From: Caulobacter rhizosphaerae
Lineage (GTDB): Bacteria; Pseudomonadota; Alphaproteobacteria; Caulobacterales; Caulobacteraceae
Direction: 5' to 3'
Length of the DNA stretch: 64,000 nucleotides
Assembly (NCBI RefSeq): GCF_010977555.1
Contig: NZ_CP048815.1
Coordinates: 2,286,501-2,350,500 of the forward strand
Position 1 is the stretch's first letter; each line of letters opens with the position of its first letter. The notes below the pieces were generated by a model. It saw nothing but the letters and a program-made list of their open reading frames with translations, did no database searches and was not told the DNA's origin. Shown here piece by piece: positions 53,058 to 62,077 of this stretch. Both the position numbers and the translations under genes were made by a program.

Positions 53058-54710
53058 CTACAAGACACCATCGATCCTGAGCGCGATCCCGAACGGATGC
53101 AGGGCGCCGTCGGGCAAGGTCACGTGCAGGCCCGTCCGGTCTTGGCGCAACGGCAGGGGCGTCTTGTCGCCGGCCAGGGTTACACGCCGCACTGGACCCT
53201 TGGCGTGCCCGCCGTCCTTGGCCAGGCTGCGGACCACGACTTGCCCGCCCTCCGGTCGCCCCAAGGTAATGGCGTATAGCGCGGCGTTCTTGGTGGTGAA
53301 CCGAATGTCCTGCGGCGTGAAAGGCTTCTGCTTGCCCTCGCTGAACATGCCGGCGGCCACGGCCGTCGGCCCTTCGCCGAAGATCGTCCAGGGGCGTGTC
53401 GCGTAGATGGCGTCGGAGAAGCGACCCATCCAGACGCCGATCTCCTCGACGATCCGCCGCTCCTCGGAGTCGATCGTTCCATCGCCGCGTACCGGAATGC
53501 TGAGCAGCAGATTGCCGTTTTTCGAGACAATGTCGCAGAGCCGATGAATGACCTCGGCCGCGGGCAGATAGCGCTTCTCCTCGAAGAGGCGCCGATTGTA
53601 GTGCCAGTCGCCGATGCAGGTGTCGGTCTGCCAGGGCTCGGGGCTGATCTCGCTGCGCATGCCCCGCTCGACGTCGGCGACGATGCCTGGGCGATGGGCG
53701 TCGTGGGGCTTGATGTTGATTACCGCGTCGAGTTTCCCGCGCCACTGAAGCGACGCGTTGTAGTAGTGGGCGGCGATGTCCAGGCCCGCCTGTTCGAGCG
53801 GCAGGTCGAAATTGTCGAAATAGACGAGATCGGGCTTGTAGCTGTCGATCAAGTCCTTGCACCTCAGATACCATTGGCGCGTGAAGGCTGGATTGTTCAG
53901 CGGGGCCTTTTCGCTCCAGACCCGATCGTTGGCTTCGTGCCATTTGTTGGCGTCGGCGATCGTGTCGAAACCGTCGGGCAACGGCATGACCGGGCCGCCA
54001 TAGAGCTGCTGCGGATCCAGCCCCTCCCACCATTTACCGCGACCGTCCGCTGCGAAGCGCTTGAAGGCGTCGTAGCGCTCGCCCTTTCGAGGGCCTTCGG
54101 GATCATAGCCGTAAGCCGTCTGGAACCAGTGCCAGGCGTGGGCGGAATGGTTGGAGACGCCGAAGCGCAAGCCCCGCTTGCGAGCGGCCTTGGCCCACAG
54201 GCCGATGATATCCTTCTTGGGACCCAGGCGGACCGAGTTCCAGTCGTGGAACCTGGACTGGTAGGCGTCGAAGTTGTCGTGATGGTTCGCCATGGCCACG
54301 AAGTATTTCGCGCCGGCCTTGGCATAGAGATCCAGCAGGTCGTCAGGATTCCAGTTTTCAGCCCGCCATTGGGGATAGATGTCCATGAAGCCGGTATCGG
54401 CCGGGTGGCCATAGGTCTTCAGGTGATGGTCGTAGGCGGGCTGGCCGGGCATGTACATGCTGCGGGCGTACCAGTCGCCCGCTTCTGGCACGCATTGGGC
54501 GCCCCAGTGGGCCCATAGCCCGAACTTGGCGTCGCGAAACCAGTCCGGTGTTCGATACCCAGCCGCGAGCGAATCCCAGTTGGGCTTGAACGGGCCCTTG
54601 GCGATCTGGTCGAAGCCCGTCGGGACCAGGTCCGAGGCCAATGCAGGGGCGGCGCCGATCAGGCTGGCTGCGGCGCTGCCCTGGAACAGCGCACGTCTTG
54701 TCGGCGTCAT
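53058..54710 (-). CDS. Alpha-L-fucosidase, glycoside hydrolase family 29
   Basis: 550 residues with a twin-arginine-type signal (TRRALFQGSAAASLIGAAPALAS). GH29 landmarks are FRDAKFGLWAHWGAQCVPEAGDWYARSMY, KAGAKYFVAMANHHDNFDAYQS, RKRGLRFGVSNHSAHAWHWF, the nucleophile region DLVYFDNFDLP, and DIVSKNGNLLLSIPVRGDGTID. It would remove terminal fucose from plant or animal glycans. GAGAGGAACG precedes the ATG. A TTGACA (minus strand, 54774-54769) lies in the upstream gap. It is divergent from the alpha-galactosidase gene. Confidence 0.93.
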   Translation of the reverse strand: MTPTRRALFQGSAAASLIGAAPALASDLVPTGFDQIAKGPFKPNWDSLAAGYRTPDWFRDAKFGLWAHWGAQCVPEAGDWYARSMYMPGQPAYDHHLKTYGHPADTGFMDIYPQWRAENWNPDDLLDLYAKAGAKYFVAMANHHDNFDAYQSRFHDWNSVRLGPKKDIIGLWAKAARKRGLRFGVSNHSAHAWHWFQTAYGYDPEGPRKGERYDAFKRFAADGRGKWWEGLDPQQLYGGPVMPLPDGFDTIADANKWHEANDRVWSEKAPLNNPAFTRQWYLRCKDLIDSYKPDLVYFDNFDLPLEQAGLDIAAHYYNASLQWRGKLDAVINIKPHDAHRPGIVADVERGMRSEISPEPWQTDTCIGDWHYNRRLFEEKRYLPAAEVIHRLCDIVSKNGNLLLSIPVRGDGTIDSEERRIVEEIGVWMGRFSDAIYATRPWTIFGEGPTAVAAGMFSEGKQKPFTPQDIRFTTKNAALYAITLGRPEGGQVVVRSLAKDGGHAKGPVRRVTLAGDKTPLPLRQDRTGLHVTLPDGALHPFGIALRIDGVL

Positions 54711-55021
54711 CGTTCCTCTCCCTCAGTTTTTATTCTTGAACGTAATTTCAAATATGATTTGTCTGAGTTGTCAAGGCGCGGGCCGAGGCCCAACGTGCGT
54801 TCAAGCTTTGTCATGTGCAAACCACCCGGCGCGCGCCGTTCCAAATGTGCGTTGATGACGCTTGTGGCGGGAGCCTTGGCCAGGCACACCGAGGTGCGAT
54901 ATAGTCAGACAATATCTCTTGATGACGCTATCGGTCGGCTGTAGCTCTTGCGCCATCAGATAAAGGAAGGGCGTTGCCCCCAGGCATTGCGCCCCTTCTG
55001 CAGGACGCCGAGGAAGCCCAA
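54711..55021. other. Divergent promoter region between GH29 and GH27 genes
   Basis: About 310 bases without a gene. The minus-strand side has TTGACA (54774-54769) followed by an AT-rich stretch leading to the fucosidase. On the plus side GATATAGTCAGACAATATC (54897-54915) has GATAT facing ATATC. TCAGACAA occurs on the two strands, once towards each gene, and might be a shared regulator element. Confidence 0.45.
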
Positions 55022-56380
55022 ATGAACAAGAACTTGAGCCGTCGCGGCTTGCTGGGCGCCTCCGCGGCGCTAGGTGCGGCGCTGCCCGCCGTCGCAGCGA
55101 CCAAGCCGGCCCCGAAGCCGCCGGCGGCGAAGAGGCCGCTCCTGGCGCCGACTCCGCCGATGGGCTGGAACAGTTGGAACAGCTTCGCCACGACGATCAA
55201 CGAAGCCCAGACGCTCGAGCAGGCGACGATCATGGCCCGCGAACTGCGGCCCGCCGGCTACGACATCCTGACCGTCGATATCCAGTGGTATGAGCCCGGC
55301 GCCAGCAGCTATACCTACGCCGCCAAGCCGGTCCCGACGCTGGACGATCACGGCCGGCTGCTGCCCGCTCCGAACCGCTTCCCGTCCAGCGCCGACGGCA
55401 AGGGTTTCAAGCCGCTGGCCGACCAGGTTCGCGCTCTCGGCCTGCGATTCGGCGTTCATCTGATGCGCGGCGCCCCGCGCCTGGCGGTCGAGCGCGGCCT
55501 GAAGGTCCTGGGCACGAACATCAGCGTGGCCGACATCGTCGACAAGCACAGCACCTGTCCGTGGAACCCCGACATGTACGGGGTCGACATGAGCAAGCCG
55601 GGCGCCCAGGCCTATTACGATAGCGTCTTTGCATTGCTGGCGTCGTGGGGCGTGGACTTCGTCAAGGTCGACGACCTCAGCCGTCCCTATGACTCCCACA
55701 TGGCCGAGATCGAGGCGATTCACCGCGCCATTGGCCGGACCGGCCGACCGATGATCCTGTCCATGTCGCCAGGCGAGACCCCGGTCGTGCGCGGCGCCCA
55801 CGCCCGCCAGCACGCCCAGATGTGGCGGATCTCGGACGACTTCTGGGACGACTGGAGGATGCTGGACGCCCAGTTCACCCGGCTGGAAAACTGGTCGCCC
55901 TACATGGGCGACGGCGGCTGGCCCGACGCAGACATGCTGCCGTTGGGCCGCTTGGCCTTGGGCGAGCGCGACACCAAGTTCACCCCCGACGAACAGCGCA
56001 CCCTGATGACGCTGTGGTCGATCGCCCGCTCGCCGCTGATCATGGGCGGGGACCTCCGCCACCTCGACGCGCCGACCAAGGCCCTGCTGACCAATCCCGA
56101 GGTCATCGCCGTCAATCAGGCTTCGCGCGACAACCGCCCGCATTTCGTCGAGGACGGCATGCGCGTCTGGACGGCCAAGGCGAACAATGGCGACGCCTAC
56201 CTGGCGCTGTTCAACACGGGCGAGACGCCGCGCGAGGTCGGAGTCGATCTGAAGATCGTCGGCTTGCCGGCCTCGGCGACGGTGCGGGATCTCTGGACGG
56301 GCCGCGATCTTGGCAAGGCCGCGGGGCGCTTCTCGGTGCAGTTGCCTTCGCACGGCGCCGGCCTGTATCGCCTTGGCTGA
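55022..56380 (+). CDS. Alpha-galactosidase, glycoside hydrolase family 27
   Basis: 452 residues from the ATG at 55022 (AGGAA just upstream), with a twin-arginine signal (LSRRGLLGASAALGAALPAVAA). The GH27 signature PTPPMGWNSWNSFATTINE, the nucleophile region DFVKVDD (D217) and the acid/base region WRISDDFW (D272 or D273) are present. A beta domain ends the protein (NNGDAYLALFNTGETPREVGVDL). It would hydrolyse terminal alpha-1,6-galactose of galactomannan, raffinose or similar glycans; beta-L-arabinopyranosidase is an alternative in this family. Confidence 0.93.
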   Translation: MNKNLSRRGLLGASAALGAALPAVAATKPAPKPPAAKRPLLAPTPPMGWNSWNSFATTINEAQTLEQATIMARELRPAGYDILTVDIQWYEPGASSYTYAAKPVPTLDDHGRLLPAPNRFPSSADGKGFKPLADQVRALGLRFGVHLMRGAPRLAVERGLKVLGTNISVADIVDKHSTCPWNPDMYGVDMSKPGAQAYYDSVFALLASWGVDFVKVDDLSRPYDSHMAEIEAIHRAIGRTGRPMILSMSPGETPVVRGAHARQHAQMWRISDDFWDDWRMLDAQFTRLENWSPYMGDGGWPDADMLPLGRLALGERDTKFTPDEQRTLMTLWSIARSPLIMGGDLRHLDAPTKALLTNPEVIAVNQASRDNRPHFVEDGMRVWTAKANNGDAYLALFNTGETPREVGVDLKIVGLPASATVRDLWTGRDLGKAAGRFSVQLPSHGAGLYRLG

Positions 56381-56392
56381 AGGCGGTCCTGA

Positions 56393-56432
56393 TGGGGAGC
56401 GAGCAGGGCCGTGATGGCCAACTCGCTTCCCA
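56393..56432. repeat. Inverted repeat between GH27 and LacI genes
   Basis: TGGGGAGCGAG (56393-56403) faces CTCGCTTCCCA (56422-56432) with one mismatch. The loop contains a smaller GGCC-GTGAT-GGCC hairpin. It could weaken read-through from the GH27 gene or act as an operator before lacI. Confidence 0.5.
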
Positions 56433-56457
56433 TTCGCAACTCCGCTAGGCTGCGATC

Positions 56458-57528
56458 ATGCAAAGACGAGGACCGAAGGGGGAGGGGGCGGAAGGCGTCA
56501 CGATCGTCGACATCGCCCGGGAGGCGGGCGTTTCGATCAAGACGGTCTCCCGAGTGATCAATCGCGAGGACGGGGTCGGGCCTGAGGCTCGCGCCCGGAT
56601 CGAGGCGTTGATCGCTCGGCTCGGCTATCGGCCCAACGTGGCCGCTCGCCTGCTGTCCAGCCGGCGCAGCTACCTGATCGGCGTGATCTTCCTGAGGATG
56701 GGCGCCTACCATTATATCGGCGAGATCCAGGCGGGCGCGATGCGCGCCTGCCGCCGGGCCGGCTACCAGCTGGTGGTCGAGCAGGTCGGGGAGGGCGTCG
56801 ACGGAGCCCGCGAGACGCTGATCCAGACCCTGCGCGCCGGCCGCTTCGATGGCCTGATCCTGACGCCGCCCGTCTGCGACGATCCGGAACTGCTCAACGT
56901 CGTCGAGAGTCACGGCCTGGCCTATGTCCGCATCGCGCCCGGCGGCGACTTTGGCCGTTCGCCCTATGTGTTCATGGACGACATGTTGGCGGCCCGCCAG
57001 ATCACCGATCGGCTCCTGGACCTTGGCCACAGGCGGATCGCGTTCATCGACGGACCGCCGGAGCACACCGCCGCCACCCGCCGCCGCCACGGCTATCTGG
57101 CCGCCTTGGGCGCTCGCGGCGTTACGCCCTGCGCCGACTTGATCCAGTCCGGAGACTTCGAAAGCCTCTCCGGCTTTGAGGCGGCGGAGCGGTTGCTGGA
57201 CCTTTCCGATCCGCCGACGGCGATCTTCGCGGCCAATGACGGCATGGCGGTGGGCGTCCTAGCCGCCGCCGCCAAGCGCGGGCTGTCGGTGCCCGGCTCG
57301 CTCTCTGTTGTGGGATTCGACGACAGCCCCGTCGCGGCGTCGGCGTGGCCGCGATTGACGACGGTTCACCAGCCCGTAGCGGAGATGGCGGAGGCGGCGG
57401 CCGACATGCTGATCGATGGTTTCGGAGACAAGCGATTCCGTGGCCGAACCCTGGTGCGGCAGCTGGACTACCGTGTCGTGGACCGCGCCTCGACCGCTTC
57501 CCCGCGTAAATCTACTTCTGGGCTGTAG
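56458..57528 (+). CDS. LacI-family transcriptional regulator of the glycan locus
   Basis: 356 residues. The helix-turn-helix is VTIVDIAREAGVSIKTVSRVINREDGVGPEARARIEALIARLGYRPNVAARLL, and a periplasmic-binding-like effector domain follows (LIGVIFLRMGAYHYIGEIQAGAM, IAFIDGPPEHTAATRRRHGYL, PTAIFAANDGMAVGVL, LSVVGFDDSPVAA). Two perfect LacI-type operators stand before the TonB receptor gene downstream, so it most likely represses that receptor and the hydrolases after it. Confidence 0.92.
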   Translation: MQRRGPKGEGAEGVTIVDIAREAGVSIKTVSRVINREDGVGPEARARIEALIARLGYRPNVAARLLSSRRSYLIGVIFLRMGAYHYIGEIQAGAMRACRRAGYQLVVEQVGEGVDGARETLIQTLRAGRFDGLILTPPVCDDPELLNVVESHGLAYVRIAPGGDFGRSPYVFMDDMLAARQITDRLLDLGHRRIAFIDGPPEHTAATRRRHGYLAALGARGVTPCADLIQSGDFESLSGFEAAERLLDLSDPPTAIFAANDGMAVGVLAAAAKRGLSVPGSLSVVGFDDSPVAASAWPRLTTVHQPVAEMAEAAADMLIDGFGDKRFRGRTLVRQLDYRVVDRASTASPRKSTSGL

Positions 57529-57630
57529 TACTTCGTTGCCGTGTGCGGCTGAATCCTAGAAGTACAACTCCAAGATCCCCTCAATTCGGGAACTAAAATT
57601 CCAGACAGCGGTGTCTTTGAAAAATCGATA

Positions 57631-57642
57631 GACAACGTTGTC
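57631..57642. promoter_or_regulatory. LacI-type operator 1
   Basis: Perfect palindrome GACAACGTTGTC, 202 bases before the TonB receptor start. It is flanked by a 3-prime GTA that is shared with operator 2. Confidence 0.85.
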
Positions 57643-57662
57643 GTAGCGTGATGTCTAATTAA

Positions 57663-57674
57663 GACAACGTTGTC
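57663..57674. promoter_or_regulatory. LacI-type operator 2
   Basis: Second GACAACGTTGTC, exactly 32 bases from the first (three helical turns), which suits cooperative repressor binding. TTGTCG in operator 1 and TCTAAT (57654-57659), between the two, could be promoter elements with a short spacer. The rest of the gap from the lacI stop (57529) to the receptor start (57832) shows nothing else. Confidence 0.85.
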
Positions 57675-57832
57675 GTACGCATTCAGTGCATTGCGATCAT
57701 GTCGATCAAAGCCCCGGGACAGGGGCGGAGGAAACAATCGGTCGTCGCTCGCGACGTCCGTCAGGAGGCCGGTTCACCGGCCGACGCATTCGCGTCGGCT
57801 CCGGACGGCCTCGCGCAGGAAAGGGGAACAAC

Positions 57833-60025
57833 ATGCGCATCATGCTTTTCGCTTCGACCGCGGTGGCGATCGTCGGGCTTCACGCGCCGACGGCGTACGC
57901 TCAGGATACAGCCCAGGTTCAGCTCGACGAGGTGGTGGTCACCGCCCAGCGTCGCAGCGAAAATCTTCAAAAGACGCCGCTGACCGTGTCCGCTGTGACC
58001 GGCGAGAAGCTGGAGTCCCAAGGGATCAAGTCAGTGGTCGACCTGGGCAGCCAGGTGCCGGCCCTGCAGATCACCTCCAGCGGCGGCGGCGCGGCCCAGA
58101 TCTTCCTGCGCGGCATCGGCAGCACCAACACCACCGAGGTCGGCGACCCGGCGGTGGCGTACCACATCGACGGCATCTACATCGCGCGCTCCACGTCGGT
58201 GGGCTCGCTGTTCTACGACATCGACCGGGTGGAAGTGCTGCGCGGCCCGCAGGGCACGCTGTACGGTCGCAACGCCACGGCCGGCGCGATCAACGTCATC
58301 ACCAAGAAGCCCAAGCTCGGCGACTACGAAGGCTATGGATCGGTGGACGTCGGCAACTACGGCGCCCTGACCACCAGCGGCGCGGTCAATATTCCGGTCG
58401 GCGAAACCCTGGCGGTGCGCGCCGCCTTCCAACAGAGCCGTCACGACGGTTATGTCACCGCTCTCAACAGCGGTCCGGGCACGGGCGGCAACGATCGCTA
58501 CGACCAGGACGACAAGTCGGCGCGGGTGCAGGCGCTCTGGAAGCCCAGCGACGTGTTCTCGGTACGGCTGACCGCCGACTACCTGCACCAGGGCGGGGCC
58601 GGCGGGGGCGACCAGACCTACGGCACCGCGCGGGTGACCGGCGATCCGTGGACCTGCAACTGCTCGGTCAACCTCTATCGCAACAACCGGTTCTTCAGCA
58701 CCGGCGGTGAGGCCAACTGGGACCTGGGCTTCGCGACCCTGACCTACCTGATGGGCTACAACTTCTCGCGCCTGGACCGCAACGGCGAGAACGCCAGCAC
58801 CGGCGCGCCCAACTACTTCAAGGGCAAGGACCACACCTGGTCGCACGAATTGCGGCTGGGCGGCGAGACAGGCGACCTGAAGTGGGTGGTGGGCCTGTAC
58901 CGCTTCACCGAAGACAACAATGTCGACTTCCGGGTGTTCCTGGCGACCAATTCCTACCTGTCCTTCATCCAGCCGGAAGTGACGGCGGAGTCCTGGGCGG
59001 CGTTCGGCCAGGGGACCTATGCGGTGACGGACCGCCTGCGGCTCACGGCGGGCCTGCGCTACACTGAGGATCAGAAGGCTCGCAACGGCGGCACCTTCCT
59101 GACCAACGCGGCCGGCGCCATCACCTCGACCGTGGTGCTCAACGTCGCCGACGCCAAGTGGGACGCCACCAACTGGAAGCTCGGCGCCGACTTCGACCTC
59201 ACGCCGGACTCGATGCTCTACGCCAATGTCGCCACCGGCTATAAGGCCGGGGGCTACTTCGACGGCGTCGGCCAGAACACCTACGAGCCGGAGAAGATCA
59301 CCTCCTACGAGGCCGGGGTGAAGAACCGCTTCCTCGACAACCGCCTGCAGTTGAACGCCTCGGCCTTCCTCTACGACTACAAGGACTTCCAGGTCTCGGC
59401 GGTCGGGGTGATCGCCGGCCAGAACGCCACGGTCACGCTGAACGCTGACAAGGCGCGGGTCTACGGCCTGGAGCTGGAAAGCAACCTCGTGCTGACCGAG
59501 CACGACCGGATCGACGCCACGCTGGGCTGGATCCACGCCGAATACACCGACTTCGTGCTGCCGCTGGGCGACGCCTTCGCCAACAACAACGCCAATGCGA
59601 CGGTGGCGGGCTGCTACACGGCCAACTTCGCCGTCGCGGCCCCGCGCTCGACCGACTTCTCGGGCTGTCGCATGGCCCGCACCCCGGCCTGGACCGTGAA
59701 CCTGGGTTACCAGCACGTCTGGGACCTGTCCTTCGGCGGCACGCTGACAGGGCGCGTCCAGACCCACTACGAGAGCGGCAAGAACCTCGAATATCACGGC
59801 TTCACGCAGAACAGGCAGGACGGGTTCACCAAGTCCGACGTCAGCCTGACCTACGCCAGCGCCGACGATCGGTGGACCCTGCAGGGCTATGTGCGGAACA
59901 TCGAGAACGAGGACGTCCGCACCGCTTCGTCGCCCAACTCCACCACCGGCCTGGCCACCAACGGCAACGCCGACTTCTACGCCCCGCCGCGCACCTACGG
60001 CGTGCGCCTGGGCGTGACCTTCTAG
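57833..60025 (+). CDS. TonB-dependent receptor for a glycan
   Basis: 730 residues. The ATG at 57833 starts a signal peptide (MRIMLFASTAVAIVGLHAPTAYAQ) and follows AGGAAAGGGG. A TonB-box-like LDEVVVTAQRR and plug (QIFLRGIGSTNTTEVGDPAVAYHIDGIYIARS, VEVLRGPQGTLYGRNATAGAINVIT) lead to a barrel ending RLGVTF. It is controlled by the LacI operators upstream and precedes GH3 and esterase genes. It would import oligosaccharides released by the extracellular enzymes of the locus. Confidence 0.93.
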   Translation: MRIMLFASTAVAIVGLHAPTAYAQDTAQVQLDEVVVTAQRRSENLQKTPLTVSAVTGEKLESQGIKSVVDLGSQVPALQITSSGGGAAQIFLRGIGSTNTTEVGDPAVAYHIDGIYIARSTSVGSLFYDIDRVEVLRGPQGTLYGRNATAGAINVITKKPKLGDYEGYGSVDVGNYGALTTSGAVNIPVGETLAVRAAFQQSRHDGYVTALNSGPGTGGNDRYDQDDKSARVQALWKPSDVFSVRLTADYLHQGGAGGGDQTYGTARVTGDPWTCNCSVNLYRNNRFFSTGGEANWDLGFATLTYLMGYNFSRLDRNGENASTGAPNYFKGKDHTWSHELRLGGETGDLKWVVGLYRFTEDNNVDFRVFLATNSYLSFIQPEVTAESWAAFGQGTYAVTDRLRLTAGLRYTEDQKARNGGTFLTNAAGAITSTVVLNVADAKWDATNWKLGADFDLTPDSMLYANVATGYKAGGYFDGVGQNTYEPEKITSYEAGVKNRFLDNRLQLNASAFLYDYKDFQVSAVGVIAGQNATVTLNADKARVYGLELESNLVLTEHDRIDATLGWIHAEYTDFVLPLGDAFANNNANATVAGCYTANFAVAAPRSTDFSGCRMARTPAWTVNLGYQHVWDLSFGGTLTGRVQTHYESGKNLEYHGFTQNRQDGFTKSDVSLTYASADDRWTLQGYVRNIENEDVRTASSPNSTTGLATNGNADFYAPPRTYGVRLGVTF

Positions 60026-60038
60026 ACCTGCTGCCTGG

Positions 60039-60076
60039 CTCCCGGCGGACCTGCCCGCCGGGAGCTCTCTTTTCTC
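60039..60076 (+). terminator. Terminator-like hairpin after the TonB receptor
   Basis: CTCCCGGCGG (60039-60048) pairs with CCGCCGGGAG (60055-60064) around a six-base loop, followed by CTCTCTTTTCTC. The GH3 gene starts 28 bases after the stem, so it may only partly end transcription. Confidence 0.75.
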
Positions 60077-60091
60077 GTTTCGAGTTCCCGC

Positions 60092-62065
60092 ATGCCCCTG
60101 TTTCGCCGCCTGCTCCTGACCGCCGCCGCGATCGCCCTGGCGCCAGCCGCCATGGCCGCTCCCGTCCAGCCCGTCCTGGGTTCCCGCGGCGGCGCGATGA
60201 TCGCCGTGGACGGGCTGAAGTTCCGCGACCTTGACCGCGACGGCAAGCTGTCGCCCTACGAGGACTGGCGGCTGGATCCCGACCGACGGGCGGCCGACCT
60301 GACCGCCCGCATGACGCTGGACGAAAAGGCCGGGGCGATGATGCACGGCACCGTGCCGGCCAAGGGGCCGCTGGGCGTCGCCGGGATCGGCGCCGGCTAC
60401 GACCTCGAAAAGGCCGCTCCGCTGATCCAGTCGCGCCACGTCGAGACCTTCATCACCCGCCTGTCGGGCGCGCCGGCGATGCTGGCCGAGCAGAACAACG
60501 CCCTCCAGGCCCTCGCCGAGGGCACGCGCCTGGGCATACCGGTGACGATCAGCACCGATCCCCGCAACCACTTCCAGTTCACCGCCGGCGCCAGCGTGAC
60601 GGCTGGGGGCTTCTCGCAATGGCCCGAGGCGACCGGCCTGGCGGCGATCGGCGACCCCGCCCTGACCCGGCGCTTCGGCGAAGTGGCCCGGAAGGAATAT
60701 CGCGCGGTCGGCATCCACCAGGCGCTGTCGCCGATGGCCGACCTGGCCACCGAGCCGCGCTGGTCGCGGATCAACGGCACGTTCGGCGAGGACCCTGTAC
60801 TGGTCGGGACCATGGTCAAGGCCTACGTCCAGGGCTTCCAGGGCAGCGACACGGGTCTGGCGGCCGACGGCGTCTCGGCCGTGGTCAAGCACTGGGTCGG
60901 CTACGGCGCCTCGGCCAAGGGCTTCGACGGCCACAACCACTATGGCCGCTACGCCGTGTTCCCGGCTGGCCAGTTCGACCAGCACGTCAAGCCGTTCGAC
61001 GAGGCCTTCGCGGCGGGCGTCGTGGGCGTTATGCCGACCTACGCGATCCTCCAGGGCGTCACGCTCGACGGCAAGCCGCTCGACCCCGTCGGGGCGGGCT
61101 TCAGCCGGCAACTGCTGACCGACCTTCTGCGTGGCGAGCACGGCTTCAAGGGCCTGGTCATCTCGGACTGGGCGATCACCAACGACTGCGGCCAGACCTG
61201 CCGGAACGGCTTTCCGACCGGTCAGGCGCCCAATTTCGAAGGATTCTCCACAGCCTGGGGCGTCGAAGGGCTGAGCAAGGTCGATCGCTACGCCAAGGGC
61301 GTCAATGCCGGGCTCGACCAGTTCGGTGGGGTCGAGGACACCGCCGAACTGGTCGCCGCCGTCCGGGCCGGCAAGATCACGCCGGCGCGGATCGACCAGT
61401 CGGTGCGTCGCATCCTGACGGTCAAGTTCGAGCAGGGCCTGTTCGAGAACCCCTATGTCGATCCGAAGGCCGCCGAGGCGGTCGTCGGGGCGCCGGCCTT
61501 CGTCGCCGAAGGCCGCGCCGCCCAGAGCCGGGCGCTGACGCTGCTGGAGAACCGCAACGGGCTGCTGCCTCTGAAGGGCGCCGGGCGTAAGGTCTGGCTG
61601 ATGGGCGTCTCGGCCGAGGTCGCCAGGGCCCACGGCCTGACGCCGGTGACCGACCTGGCCCAGGCCGACCTGGCGATCATCCGCACGGTGACGCCGTTCC
61701 AGACCCTGCACCCGAACTACACCTTCGGCAGTCGCCAGCATGAGGGCGACCTGTCGTTCAAGGACGGCGCCGCCGACTACGAGGCGATCAAGGCCGCCTC
61801 GGCCAAGGTTCCGACCATCGTCAGCGTCTATCTCGACCGCCCAGCCATCCTGACCAACGTCAGGGACAAGGCCACGGCCCTGGTCGGCGATTTCGGAGCC
61901 AGCGACGACGCCCTGCTCGACGCGCTGACCGGCGTGGTCGCGCCGCGAGGTCGCCTGCCGTTCGAACTGCCCTCGTCGATGGCCGCCGTCGAGGCCCAGG
62001 CCGAGGACGCCCCTCACGACTCCGCCAAACCGCTCTATCCGATACACTATGGCCTGACCTACTAA
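60092..62065 (+). CDS. Glycoside hydrolase family 3 beta-glycosidase
   Basis: 657 residues with a signal peptide (LLLTAAAIALAPAAMAAP). A short EF-hand-like acidic loop (FRDLDRDGKLSPYEDWRLD) precedes the TIM barrel. GH3 landmarks are NHFQF, LSPMADLATEPRWSRINGTFGEDP, and KHWVGYGASAKGFDGHNHYGRY with the catalytic-site Lys-His. The nucleophile is D359 in GLVISDW. A C-terminal alpha/beta sandwich follows. Likely substrates are beta-glucosides or beta-xylosides from plant cell walls. Confidence 0.92.
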   Translation: MPLFRRLLLTAAAIALAPAAMAAPVQPVLGSRGGAMIAVDGLKFRDLDRDGKLSPYEDWRLDPDRRAADLTARMTLDEKAGAMMHGTVPAKGPLGVAGIGAGYDLEKAAPLIQSRHVETFITRLSGAPAMLAEQNNALQALAEGTRLGIPVTISTDPRNHFQFTAGASVTAGGFSQWPEATGLAAIGDPALTRRFGEVARKEYRAVGIHQALSPMADLATEPRWSRINGTFGEDPVLVGTMVKAYVQGFQGSDTGLAADGVSAVVKHWVGYGASAKGFDGHNHYGRYAVFPAGQFDQHVKPFDEAFAAGVVGVMPTYAILQGVTLDGKPLDPVGAGFSRQLLTDLLRGEHGFKGLVISDWAITNDCGQTCRNGFPTGQAPNFEGFSTAWGVEGLSKVDRYAKGVNAGLDQFGGVEDTAELVAAVRAGKITPARIDQSVRRILTVKFEQGLFENPYVDPKAAEAVVGAPAFVAEGRAAQSRALTLLENRNGLLPLKGAGRKVWLMGVSAEVARAHGLTPVTDLAQADLAIIRTVTPFQTLHPNYTFGSRQHEGDLSFKDGAADYEAIKAASAKVPTIVSVYLDRPAILTNVRDKATALVGDFGASDDALLDALTGVVAPRGRLPFELPSSMAAVEAQAEDAPHDSAKPLYPIHYGLTY

Positions 62066-62077
62066 GGAACGCGCCCC

